NCBI GenBank assembly: GCA_937981585.1
Contig: CALJOA010000060.1
Coordinates: forward strand, 1-64,000
Direction: 5' to 3'
Origin: an uncultured Pirellulaceae bacterium
Lineage (GTDB): Bacteria; Planctomycetota; Planctomycetia; Pirellulales; Pirellulaceae
DNA length: 64,000 nucleotides
Under the pieces are notes generated by a model. It worked only from the letters and a program-made list of their open reading frames with translations, was not told the DNA's origin and did not search any database. Shown here one piece after another: positions 38,861 through 48,200 of the stretch. The position numbers and the translations under genes were made by a program. How positions within the stretch are numbered: the stretch's first letter is position 1; the number at the start of each line of letters is the position of its first letter.

Positions 38861-39592
38861 CTACGCCCAAACGATCTCTTGATACCCGAATTTTTTGAGA
38901 ACTTCATTACATTGTGAAAATGGTTTGCTGCCAAAGAAGCCTCGGTGGGCCGAAAGCGGAGAGGGATGGGCCGAAGTGATCACGGCATGTCGTTCGATAT
39001 CAATCAGCTTAGCCTTCTTTTCTGCCGACTTGCCCCAGAGAACAAATACCAACCGCTCCGAGCGAAGATTCAACCGAGCGATCACTTGATCGGTAAACGC
39101 TTCCCAACCTTGCTTGCGATGGGAGTTGGCCTCAGAGGAACGAACGGTCAGTACTGCATTGAGTAAAAACACGCCTTGCCGGGCCCAGGATGTTAGATCA
39201 CCTGATTGCCCGACGATGGTATCTTCACCTAGATCTGAAGCAAGCTCTTTGAAGATGTTCTTGAGCGAAGGAGGAAGTTTTACCTTTCTTGACGCCCCTT
39301 CTGCTTCACCGCTGGCTTCACTACTGGCCTTCACCGAAAAACTCAGGCCGTGGGCCTGACCGGGACCGTGATACGGATCCTGACCAAGGATGACGACTTT
39401 CGTTTTGGCAAACGGCGTCAACCGAAACGCAGTGAACACATCCTCGGGTGGCGGAAATACAGTCTCAGCCGCTCGCTCGTTTTCGACGAACTTGCAAAGC
39501 GATTGAAACCCTGGCTGCGCGAAATGCGACTCCAACTCCGCCGTCCAATCGGATGACTGGGGCCAACCGGGAGGCAGAAAAGCTGCGCTCAT
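38861..39592 (-). CDS. ung: Uracil-DNA glycosylase
   Basis: VILGQDPYHGPGQAHGLSFSV, VFLLNAVLTVRSSEANSHRKQGWEAFTD, AHPSPLSAHRGFFGSKPFSQCN. Confidence 0.95.
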   Translation of the reverse strand: MSAAFLPPGWPQSSDWTAELESHFAQPGFQSLCKFVENERAAETVFPPPEDVFTAFRLTPFAKTKVVILGQDPYHGPGQAHGLSFSVKASSEASGEAEGASRKVKLPPSLKNIFKELASDLGEDTIVGQSGDLTSWARQGVFLLNAVLTVRSSEANSHRKQGWEAFTDQVIARLNLRSERLVFVLWGKSAEKKAKLIDIERHAVITSAHPSPLSAHRGFFGSKPFSQCNEVLKKFGYQEIVWA

Positions 39593-41382
39593 ACTGCCGG
39601 GACCGTCGACGTACTCGGGCGGAAATCGATCAACTGAACCTCGACGCTTCGATAGCCGCGAAACTCGTTGATCACCGGTCGAAACGCAAAATCAAATTCG
39701 GCGTTTTCTTTGCCAAGCTCCTCAGCCCACTCGCCTTTGCCAAACGCGACCCCGCGAATTTTGCTTCCGTGTTGCTCAAGTTGCAACGACAAATGGCGAC
39801 CGTCGGATCCCATCGTTTTGGGAGGACTGGCAAGCCGAACCCCGGTCGCACAAAGTACCGGACGCGGATTCTTCTGGCCAAATGGCGCGAGTTTTTCGAG
39901 ATCATTCATCATGTTCATCGTCAGGTGGCCAATCAAAGCTTCGGCGTCGATGTCGAGATCAGGAATCAGTTCTTCAACGCTAACCTGAGAGATGACTTGC
40001 TCACAAAAGTCCTCCCGAAACGCATCGATGTTCTTGGGCTCAATCGACAAACCTGCGGCGGCCTTATGTCCGCCAAACTTGATCAAGTGTTCGCTACAAC
40101 CGGCGAGGGCCTCGTACAAATTGACACCACATGACGAACGGCAGGACCCGACACCAGGTCGATTCCCCAGTGGATCAGTTGAGATCATGATCGTGGGACG
40201 ATGAAACTGTTCGGCGATTCGTCCGGCGGCGATTCCAATCACCCCCAGATGCCATCCCGGCTCGGTCAGCACTAGCGCCGCTTCGTTTTCGGGTTCGTGA
40301 TTCTCTTTAATGAGCTTCTTGGCTGACTTGAGAATCTTTCGATCAAGCGTATCCCGATTTTTGTTGAGCTGATCGATGTACTCGGCAAGCGCTTGGGCTC
40401 GATCGTCCGATTCACACGTCAGCAGCTCGACGCCGAGCTGGGCCTGACCAAGACGACCAGCAGCATTGAGCCTCGGGCCGAGTGCGAAACCAATGTCTTC
40501 GGCGGCCAAGCGAGGTTTGTCGGCTACCTTGGCCATACCGATCAAATGAGTCAGCCCCGGATTGGCGTACTGCCGCATGCAATTCAAGCCGTGATGAACA
40601 ATGACGCGGTTTTCATCAAGCAGCGGAACGACATCGCATACGGTACCGATCGCTGCCAGAGAAACGGCGGAGAATAAAAAGTCACGATACTTTGGTGGAA
40701 GTTTTGGCGAGCCGTGATCGATTTGGCAAAGCCCCCACGCGAGTTTGAAAGCCACTCCCGCACCGCACAAACCGGCAAATGGATATCCGTAGCCCGGCAG
40801 GGCAGGGTGGACGATCCCGTCGGCTGGCGGAAGCGTCGGTCCAGGATGGTGATGATCGGTAATTACGATCTGCATCCCTTTTGATTTGGCGAATTGGACT
40901 TCTTCGATGCTGGAGATGCCACAATCGACTGTGATAATCATCTCGGCGCCGCGCTGGTGGAGCTTTTCCAAGGACGCTTTGCTCAAACCGTAACCATCGT
41001 CGAGCCGGTTGGGCACAAAGTAGCTCACCTCGCCGCCGATGAGCTTGATGCAGCGATAGAGAATCGCGGTTGATGTCATCCCGTCGGCGTCGTAATCACC
41101 GTAAACGACAATCTTTTTTCGTTCGCTGATCGCGGAGTAGATCGTGGCGACGGCTTCTACCAGCCCTGGCAGTTCCTCAGGCGGACGGAGCCCGGTTGTC
41201 ATTTTCATGTTGAAGAAGGAAGCGATTTGGTCTGGCGCCGTGATCCCGCGGAGCGCCAAAATCTGAGCGACGACGGGTGAGACGTTCGAGCTGCGCTCGA
41301 TCTCCTGAACAAGCCGGGCGTCGTGGGCTCTCAGGGTCCATCTCAATCCCATGTTGCATCCTTGTGCTGCGAACCGATCCAC
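39589..41382 (-). CDS. recJ: Single-stranded-DNA-specific exonuclease RecJ
   Basis: VVYGDYDADGMTSTAILYR, TVDCGIS, ITDHHHPGPTLPPADGIVHPALP, GFALGPRLNAAGRLG, FGGHKAAAGLSI; overlaps ung by 4 nt. Confidence 0.95.
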   Translation of the reverse strand: MDRFAAQGCNMGLRWTLRAHDARLVQEIERSSNVSPVVAQILALRGITAPDQIASFFNMKMTTGLRPPEELPGLVEAVATIYSAISERKKIVVYGDYDADGMTSTAILYRCIKLIGGEVSYFVPNRLDDGYGLSKASLEKLHQRGAEMIITVDCGISSIEEVQFAKSKGMQIVITDHHHPGPTLPPADGIVHPALPGYGYPFAGLCGAGVAFKLAWGLCQIDHGSPKLPPKYRDFLFSAVSLAAIGTVCDVVPLLDENRVIVHHGLNCMRQYANPGLTHLIGMAKVADKPRLAAEDIGFALGPRLNAAGRLGQAQLGVELLTCESDDRAQALAEYIDQLNKNRDTLDRKILKSAKKLIKENHEPENEAALVLTEPGWHLGVIGIAAGRIAEQFHRPTIMISTDPLGNRPGVGSCRSSCGVNLYEALAGCSEHLIKFGGHKAAAGLSIEPKNIDAFREDFCEQVISQVSVEELIPDLDIDAEALIGHLTMNMMNDLEKLAPFGQKNPRPVLCATGVRLASPPKTMGSDGRHLSLQLEQHGSKIRGVAFGKGEWAEELGKENAEFDFAFRPVINEFRGYRSVEVQLIDFRPSTSTVPAV

Positions 41383-41514
41383 ATCGGGCTTTGTTCTGTT
41401 CCTTGGCGGCTTCTTCAGTCGTACAATCGTAAAAGAATTGGGAACGGCTCACAACCGACACGGCTTCAGGCAAACCGGCCTGGCAACACTAAAGAATACT
41501 AGAGGTCGGCGCAG

Positions 41515-41541
41515 CAAAAAAGCCGGACAATAGATCCGGCT
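41515..41541 (-). terminator. Rho-independent terminator of rpmG
   Basis: Minus strand reads AGCCGGATCTATTGTCCGGCTTTTTT, a 7-bp stem plus T run, just downstream of rpmG. Confidence 0.8.
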
Positions 41542-41572
41542 TTGAATGCTCAATTTGTCTTGCTGGCTACTA

Positions 41573-41746
41573 CTACTTCTTCTTCTCGACGTGAATGGTG
41601 TGCTTACGAACTCGGGGTGAATACTTCTTCAGCTTGAGTTTCTCACCACCAGTTTTGCGACGAAGCGTGTAGTTGTAATCGCCCGTTTCTTCACACACCA
41701 AGTGTACGATTTCGAGCTTCTTCTTCTTTTTTCCAGTCTTAGCCAT
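41573..41746 (-). CDS. rpmG: 50S ribosomal protein L33 (absent from the supplied ORF track)
   Basis: Hand translation: MAKTGKKKKKLEIVHLVCEETGDYNYTLRRKTGGEKLKLKKYSPRVRKHTIHVEKKK*. Confidence 0.92.
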   Translation of the reverse strand: MAKTGKKKKKLEIVHLVCEETGDYNYTLRRKTGGEKLKLKKYSPRVRKHTIHVEKKK

Positions 41747-41877
41747 CGGAAAATCTTCGAACCTTGATCAATTATCGGAACCAGTTAGTTCGCAAATTGT
41801 ATCAAAAATCCTGTGTTTCGTAAGGCTAAATCATGTCATCTGGAGACGAAACCAAAAAATTAGGTTCTGGTTTTCGA

Positions 41878-43077
41878 CTAGCTGGGTTCACGAACGGTTC
41901 CCGGTTTTGGCGCTTCTAGCAGGGCGTTACATCCAACCATTGCCGAGCTTTCGTCAACCGTATATTTCGAGATCGGGCTTGGTCGACCGTAATAGAAACC
42001 TTGACCAAGCTGAAATCCCATTTGAACCAGAATTTCATGACATTCTCGAGTTTCGACGCCCTCTGCAAGCGTCTGGATTCCAAGATTGTTGACCAAATTA
42101 GCAAACAAAGCCACCAGCTCCTGCCGTTTGGGGGGCGCGTGCTCGATGTTCTTTGTCAGCTTCATATCGAACTTGAGGAATTCAGGTCGGACTTCGCCAA
42201 GCTCAACAAGACGCGCCCGTCCAACACCAAAATCATCGAATGCAAGCTGAATGTTCAAGTCCTTAAGGACTGCACAAAGCTCTCGCATCATCGTCATATT
42301 GGTCGACGCACCTTCGTGAATTTCAAGCGTGATGGCCTGCTCAGGAGCGGCTTCGCGAACTTCACGAAGTGAATCATAAAACTCGGGACGATCTAGTTCC
42401 TTGGGATGTGTATTGACGAACAGGTTTGACTCGGATCCAAAAGCGGTGCCGATTTCAATTCCTCGCAACCGGAAGGCTTCGCTCAGCTGTGCTTCGAGTC
42501 CCAACTGCGAGGCAGCACTGAACATTTCATGAGGAGTCTGAAGTCCAAACAAACGACTACGACCCAGAACCTCATATCCAATCCGTGATTGGTCATCAAG
42601 TCGTACCAGCGGTTGGAAGTGTGGATACAACCCACCATCGCTGATCAAGCGTTCAAACTGGATCATCGCCAATGCTGAATCGCAAACGTCCTCGTGGATC
42701 GTGTGTGTATTGGTCTGTGCAATTTGGTTCTTCGATCCAACACGGAAAACTATCGATGCAAAGTGAATCAGATCGTTCTCTTTGATCGTGGTCTCACCTT
42801 CGACTTTAACTCCATTGACAAACGTACCGTTGGTGCTGCCCAGTTCTTGAAGAATCAACCCTGCCGGAGTCTCCTTGACGACCGCATGGTCTTTGGAAAT
42901 ACATCCGACCGGTAGAGGTAGAGAAGACTCTTCTCGGCGGCCAATGGTGAACGGGAATGTATGTAGGGGATACTGACGGTTCGAATCAGACTCATCGATC
43001 TGCCCAGACAAGAACCATTGTGTTTGGCTCTGATCCTGATGGTTTTCGACGTTAGGATTTGAAGTTGTTTCAGTCAT
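41878..43077 (-). CDS. FHA domain-EAL domain protein (c-di-GMP phosphodiesterase-like)
   Basis: FHA: FTIGRREESSLPLPVGCISKDHAVVKE...ELGSTNGTFVNGVKV. EAL: YEVLGR, LEIHEGA, FDDFGVGRARL, LAEGVET, GQGFYYGRPSP. Start MTETTSNP at 43077. Confidence 0.88.
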   Translation of the reverse strand: MTETTSNPNVENHQDQSQTQWFLSGQIDESDSNRQYPLHTFPFTIGRREESSLPLPVGCISKDHAVVKETPAGLILQELGSTNGTFVNGVKVEGETTIKENDLIHFASIVFRVGSKNQIAQTNTHTIHEDVCDSALAMIQFERLISDGGLYPHFQPLVRLDDQSRIGYEVLGRSRLFGLQTPHEMFSAASQLGLEAQLSEAFRLRGIEIGTAFGSESNLFVNTHPKELDRPEFYDSLREVREAAPEQAITLEIHEGASTNMTMMRELCAVLKDLNIQLAFDDFGVGRARLVELGEVRPEFLKFDMKLTKNIEHAPPKRQELVALFANLVNNLGIQTLAEGVETRECHEILVQMGFQLGQGFYYGRPSPISKYTVDESSAMVGCNALLEAPKPGTVREPS

Positions 43078-43408
43078 GGGAGGAGGATCGTTGGTAACGA
43101 TTTTCAATAGGTGTTGTTTTCTGCAGTTGCAGGAAGCGACGAAACTTTCGTCTGAGATTTTTAGCTCTCGGTTAAGGTCAACGCGGGCAAATTTGGGGTC
43201 AGCTTGGCTAAATCCGCAAGAATCGCCAAGTCCTTGGGTACGGTTAATCGGATTTAAATGATCACAAGGAACGTCCGGATCGCAATCCCGACGATGCCTG
43301 CCTGCGATAGCGAATATTCGGTTATCAGGGTGTTGAGATACTGATGATTGGCCAAATGGTCGATTGAAAGATTGATTGAATCTCCAAAAGCAGAACTTTT
43401 CTAACACT

Positions 43409-44773
43409 ATGTCCACCACTACCCATTCCACTCTCAGCAGCGGCCTACTGGCTACGATTATGGCGGACGAATCTTTCCGTCCGTCGGAGCCAGCATCGCT
43501 TCAAGAAGCCGGGCTACCAGTTTCCCTGGTGGAATCCTTGATCATCAAGCGCCTGGCGGTGGTGGGAATGACAAGCGGAAGGCAGTTGGCAAACGACCTC
43601 TGTCTGCCATTTGCGGCTTTGGAAAAGACGTATCAACATTTGCGATCTCGGCAAATGATTGTCCACAGCGGCTCTGCGCCACTCAACGACTACAACTATG
43701 TTTTGACCGAAACTGGAGTCGATCGGGCAGCAGTTGCCAGACAAGCCTGCTCGTACGTCGGCCCGGCACCTGTTCCGCTGATGGACTACGTGCTCAGTGC
43801 TGAAGCCCAGACTATCCGAGCCGAGGCCCCCAAACGGGCCCAGCTTCGACACGCATTTCGCGACATTTCAATCAATGAGTCACTGTTTGAGAGTCTCGGG
43901 CCAGCAATTAACTCTGGGGCAGGGCTATTTCTTTACGGTGAACCAGGCAACGGAAAATCGACGATCGCCCAACGGATAACACAGTGCTTTGGCCATGAAA
44001 TCTGGATTCCTCAAACGATCTTCGAAGACGGCCAGTTGATCAAGTTTTACGACGCGGCCTACCATCAGAAAGCTTCCGACGATTCGGATTCGCTCATTCA
44101 CGAAGCCGCGTTTGACAAACGATGGGTCAAAATTCGCCGACCAACCGTTGTAGTTGGAGGTGAGTTGACGATGGACTCGCTTGAGATTCGCCACGATCCG
44201 ATTTCCAACGTTAGCGAAGCTTCGCTGCAGATGAAAAGCAATTGTGGTTGCCTGCTGGTTGACGATTTTGGACGTCAGCGAATTGAACCAGGTGAGTTGC
44301 TCAATCGCTGGATCGTTCCTTTAGAAAGTCGAATTGATTTTTTGACACTTTCGTCCGGCAAAAAGATCCAAGTCCCATTCGAGCAGTTGATCATTTTCTC
44401 AACCAACCTTGAACCATCCGACTTGGTCGATGACGCGTTCCTCCGCAGAATCCCTTACAAGATCGAAATTGGTGATCCCAGCCCGAAGGAATTCCATGTC
44501 TTGTTTCAGATATATTGCGACAAGTTCAAGTGTGAATACAAACCGGAAGTGGTTGACTACCTGTTGAACACACACTTTCTCAGTACGGGTCGACGATTGA
44601 GGCGTTGCCACCCCCGAGACTTGCTCAGCCAAATTCGCAGCTTTTGTGTCTACAACGAACTGCCAATTGAACTGCGGCCAGAGTATTTCGATCGCGTGGT
44701 CAAGAGTTACTTTACAGACGTTTTGGACAGCAAGGACGGCAAGCCCAAAACGATGGCCAAAGGCGTCAGCTAA
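43409..44773 (+). CDS. AAA+ ATPase with N-terminal winged-helix-like region
   Basis: Walker A GLFLYGEPGNGKST, Walker B GCLLVDDFG, sensor-like LIIFSTNLEPSDL, arginine-rich AFLRRIPYKI. The N-terminus (GRQLANDLCLPFAALEKTYQHLRSRQMI) reads as wHTH. Confidence 0.85.
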   Translation: MSTTTHSTLSSGLLATIMADESFRPSEPASLQEAGLPVSLVESLIIKRLAVVGMTSGRQLANDLCLPFAALEKTYQHLRSRQMIVHSGSAPLNDYNYVLTETGVDRAAVARQACSYVGPAPVPLMDYVLSAEAQTIRAEAPKRAQLRHAFRDISINESLFESLGPAINSGAGLFLYGEPGNGKSTIAQRITQCFGHEIWIPQTIFEDGQLIKFYDAAYHQKASDDSDSLIHEAAFDKRWVKIRRPTVVVGGELTMDSLEIRHDPISNVSEASLQMKSNCGCLLVDDFGRQRIEPGELLNRWIVPLESRIDFLTLSSGKKIQVPFEQLIIFSTNLEPSDLVDDAFLRRIPYKIEIGDPSPKEFHVLFQIYCDKFKCEYKPEVVDYLLNTHFLSTGRRLRRCHPRDLLSQIRSFCVYNELPIELRPEYFDRVVKSYFTDVLDSKDGKPKTMAKGVS

Positions 44774-44865
44774 ATCAATATCGGAATCGACCGATATTTT
44801 TAAGCTCGACCTCTCCCACACAAACCATTTTGAAAATCCCGTAGACAACTACGGAGGAACCGACT

Positions 44866-47800
44866 GTGCTCTCCGAACCCCTTTCAGCTGATAAACACAT
44901 CCTGGGCTATACACTCAAGGAAAGAATTGGAGCGGGCGGATTCGGCGAGGTCTGGTCTGCGGTCGCACCTGGTGGACTACTCAAGGCCCTCAAGGTCGTT
45001 TACGGATTTCACGATGAGAAGCGCGCTCAAGCGGAAATGAAGGCGCTTGACCGAGTCAAGGAGCTGAGACATCCGTTCTTGTTGTCGCTTGAGCGAATCG
45101 AAATCCACGAAGGCCAGTTGATTGTGGTGACCGAACTGGCAGATAACAGCTTGGCTGATGTCTACAATGAATTCGCGGCAAGAGGCGAAGGAGGAATTCC
45201 TCGAGAAGACCTGGTCAAGTACATTCGATCGGCTGCCGATGCGCTGGACTATTTGAGCGACGAACATGGGCTTCAGCACCTCGATATTAAACCAGAGAAC
45301 CTGTTGATGGTCAGTGGCCACGTCAAAGTGGCTGACTTTGGTTTGATCAAAGACTTGCAGGATGCCTCTCAATCGTTGATGTCAGGTATGACGCCGGCCT
45401 ACGCCGCTCCAGAACTATTCGATGGCCGCCCCGGTCGCTTCAGCGATCAGTATTCGCTGGCGATTGTGTACCAGGAGATGTTGACCGGAGTTCGTCCGTT
45501 CCCGGGACTAACTCCTGCCCAGTTGGCGGCTCAACACATGCACGGCAAACCGAATCTGCGACCGTTGCCGCAAAGTGACCAACCGGTCATTTCAAAGGCC
45601 CTCTCCAAAGATCCTGTAGTTCGCTTTAAATCCTGCCGTGACATGGCAGAAGAACTGGGAAACAAAAAGCGAAAAGTTCGCAAAGCGATTCGAAGAACAA
45701 CAGAGTCTCGAAGTGCAGCAGACACCGAATCGCCAACCATCGGACTCGATTCAACGAGAACAGGCGGGACGGCTTTGATCTCCGGAGGTTCCGGGTTGCC
45801 GTTCCAGGCTGCCGAACTGAAATCACTCGACCCTCCACAGTGCGACGGCGAACAAGCCAAACTCAGACCTGTTTTGATTGTAGGAGTGGGAGAAACCGGC
45901 AACACAGTTATCGAGAAACTGAAAACAAATCTTACCCTTCGACATGGTTCGATGGAATTTGCACCTGCCATCAGCTGGCTCTGTATCGATTCGGATCGAC
46001 CAGCGCTTAACGAAATGCGCATGAACAGGTCTGAAGGCTCATTGCTGCCCAACGAAATTCTCGAAATCCCATTGCGGAAATCAGCGGACTACCGAAACAG
46101 CTCGGAGCAGCATCTGAGCTGGCTAAGCCGACGTTGGATCTATAATATCCCGCGCTCGCTGCAAACCGAGGGACTGCGACCGCTTGGACGCCTGGCATTT
46201 GCAGACCATTTCGAAGCCATCTGCGATCGGTTGCAGGAAGGAATCAAAAAAATCTCGATCGAAGAGAACTTGGCTAAAACCGCTGACTTTCTTGACTTGG
46301 ATCCAGGTGAACTCTCTCCTCGCGTTTTCGTTGTCACCTCAATCAGTGGTGGTTTGGGCAGTGGAATGACGTTGGACCTGGCCTATACGATCAAACTGCT
46401 GATGCACGAGGCGGGACTTTCGACGGATCAAGTGGTAGGAGTACTGACGCATTCGACCTACCAGAGATCCAGAGACCCCGGACTCTCGGCGGCCAATGCG
46501 TTCGCCTTTCTCACCGAGATGCGGCACTTTGTTGAACACGGATTCCCTGGCGACAACACGATAGGGTTACCAGAGCTGGATGAAGGCGCCCCGTTTGACT
46601 ACACCTACTTCAATGACCTTGGGGACGACCTGAGCCAATCCGATTTTGACTCTCAACTCGAAAAAATCGCTGAGTACATCTACCTCTCTACGACAACCAA
46701 ATGTTCGGAGTTCTTTGATGCTTGTCGATCATTTGAGTCCGAGATCGAGCACTTGTCACTGCGAACCTTCGGACTCGGCGTCAGCAACCAGACCGCAGGT
46801 GAAAAACTCACCAATGAAGTCGGACGAGGGCTGTTAAGACTTTGGACCCAAGGGGATCCCGGAGTTGAATTTGATGCCTACGCAAAGGTTGAACAAATAT
46901 TCGGCTCTGCTGGCCTGATGCATGATGACGCAGTCGCTCGGGTCAAGAGCATAGCGATTTCGACACTCGATGGGGCCTTTGCCCCAATAATTGACGGAGC
47001 ACGGGAGATCGCCTCCAGCCTCAATCCTCATTGTCGTGAAGAGCTTCAAGACTACCTTGATGGAGCGTTCGGATGTAGCGCCTCGCGCCGGACGTCAAAT
47101 GACGCCGATCCGGAAATATGCCTGGAGATGGAAGACCTCATTGGAAGTCTCGGGTTGGAATCTGGTGATCAGGTATCCACGGCGATTCTCGGACTCATTG
47201 ATGGCAACGAAATGAGACTGCACGATGCCAGAATGACTTGTGAAATTGCGATCAAAAAAATCGCTGCGCTCGGCCAACAACTGGCTCACAACGCTGGTGA
47301 GGTTGAGAAGGCGACTCTCAATCATCTTGCCGAGATACAAAATCTCAATGCCGACGAGTCTGGCTCTGAATTGCTTGAAGCATCGTTGGCGGAGTACTGT
47401 AACTCACGGCTGACCGAATTCATCATGCGCTACGTGAAATCTACTTATCAGATGGTCAGTCAAGCGCTCGACTCGGTTCGGTTGATGCTCGAAAAGTATG
47501 GAACCCAGCTACGCGCCGTCGAAAGTGATTTTGCTGCTAACGACGAACTGGAGATTCTCAGCGACGAGACGACCGTGGACTCTCTCCTCAATGACAGTAT
47601 CGCGGACGAACTCCAACAACATATCGCACAAACGGAGTTACAAGTTTACGAATCTTTTGCAAAGGAAAATGGCGGCTTCCGTCAGATGCTTGAATCTCCA
47701 TCGGTGCGGCACGATCGCCTAGTGAAGGAAGTCCGCGACTCGACTCAAAAAGTTCTCAGTAACGCGTTCCGTAAAGTCTCATTGGAGTCGGTAATCACTC

Positions 47801-48147
47801 AACACAATATCGGCCCCGAACAACTCGTCAAATGGCTCAACAACAAGATTGTCGATGCACAGCCGAAACTTGATTCGTGCGGAGGTAGTTCAAGACTGTT
47901 GATCGGATTGCCATCGCTCTCGGAGGGATCATTGCTGCCAGAGATGTTGGATAAGCAGTTCCAATTAAAGGGTTGTGACCTAAAGGGAACTGCCGGCAAC
48001 TTTGTGTTGTGTTTTGAAGTCGAAGACGTTTCGTTTGCTAACGTTGCGTTTCGGCTTCTTGAGGCTAGGCCCGATGCGATCGAACTGGTCAAGCGTATCC
48101 AAACGCGAAAAGACATCGAGTGGACAACGCTCGACGATCTGCTTTAG
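44866..48147 (+). CDS. Ser/Thr protein kinase fused to a tubulin/FtsZ-like GTPase domain
   Basis: Kinase: RIGAGGFGEVW, ALKVV, HLDIKPENLL, VADFGL, AAPELF, FSDQYSLAIVYQEMLTG. Tubulin-like: VLIVGVGETGNTVIEKLK and SISGGLGSGMTLDLAYTIK (GGxGSG G-box). GTG start, RBS ggagga. Confidence 0.85.
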   Translation: MLSEPLSADKHILGYTLKERIGAGGFGEVWSAVAPGGLLKALKVVYGFHDEKRAQAEMKALDRVKELRHPFLLSLERIEIHEGQLIVVTELADNSLADVYNEFAARGEGGIPREDLVKYIRSAADALDYLSDEHGLQHLDIKPENLLMVSGHVKVADFGLIKDLQDASQSLMSGMTPAYAAPELFDGRPGRFSDQYSLAIVYQEMLTGVRPFPGLTPAQLAAQHMHGKPNLRPLPQSDQPVISKALSKDPVVRFKSCRDMAEELGNKKRKVRKAIRRTTESRSAADTESPTIGLDSTRTGGTALISGGSGLPFQAAELKSLDPPQCDGEQAKLRPVLIVGVGETGNTVIEKLKTNLTLRHGSMEFAPAISWLCIDSDRPALNEMRMNRSEGSLLPNEILEIPLRKSADYRNSSEQHLSWLSRRWIYNIPRSLQTEGLRPLGRLAFADHFEAICDRLQEGIKKISIEENLAKTADFLDLDPGELSPRVFVVTSISGGLGSGMTLDLAYTIKLLMHEAGLSTDQVVGVLTHSTYQRSRDPGLSAANAFAFLTEMRHFVEHGFPGDNTIGLPELDEGAPFDYTYFNDLGDDLSQSDFDSQLEKIAEYIYLSTTTKCSEFFDACRSFESEIEHLSLRTFGLGVSNQTAGEKLTNEVGRGLLRLWTQGDPGVEFDAYAKVEQIFGSAGLMHDDAVARVKSIAISTLDGAFAPIIDGAREIASSLNPHCREELQDYLDGAFGCSASRRTSNDADPEICLEMEDLIGSLGLESGDQVSTAILGLIDGNEMRLHDARMTCEIAIKKIAALGQQLAHNAGEVEKATLNHLAEIQNLNADESGSELLEASLAEYCNSRLTEFIMRYVKSTYQMVSQALDSVRLMLEKYGTQLRAVESDFAANDELEILSDETTVDSLLNDSIADELQQHIAQTELQVYESFAKENGGFRQMLESPSVRHDRLVKEVRDSTQKVLSNAFRKVSLESVITQHNIGPEQLVKWLNNKIVDAQPKLDSCGGSSRLLIGLPSLSEGSLLPEMLDKQFQLKGCDLKGTAGNFVLCFEVEDVSFANVAFRLLEARPDAIELVKRIQTRKDIEWTTLDDLL

Positions 48148-48200
48148 GTCGACGATCTGCTGAACAGCCAGAGTGATGAACCGTTGGAGTGATTTGGAAG

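Noticed and set aside
43078-43408. Possible c-di-GMP riboswitch in the FHA-EAL/AAA+ intergenic region
   Set aside because: Read for the conserved GEMM-type core and found nothing convincing.
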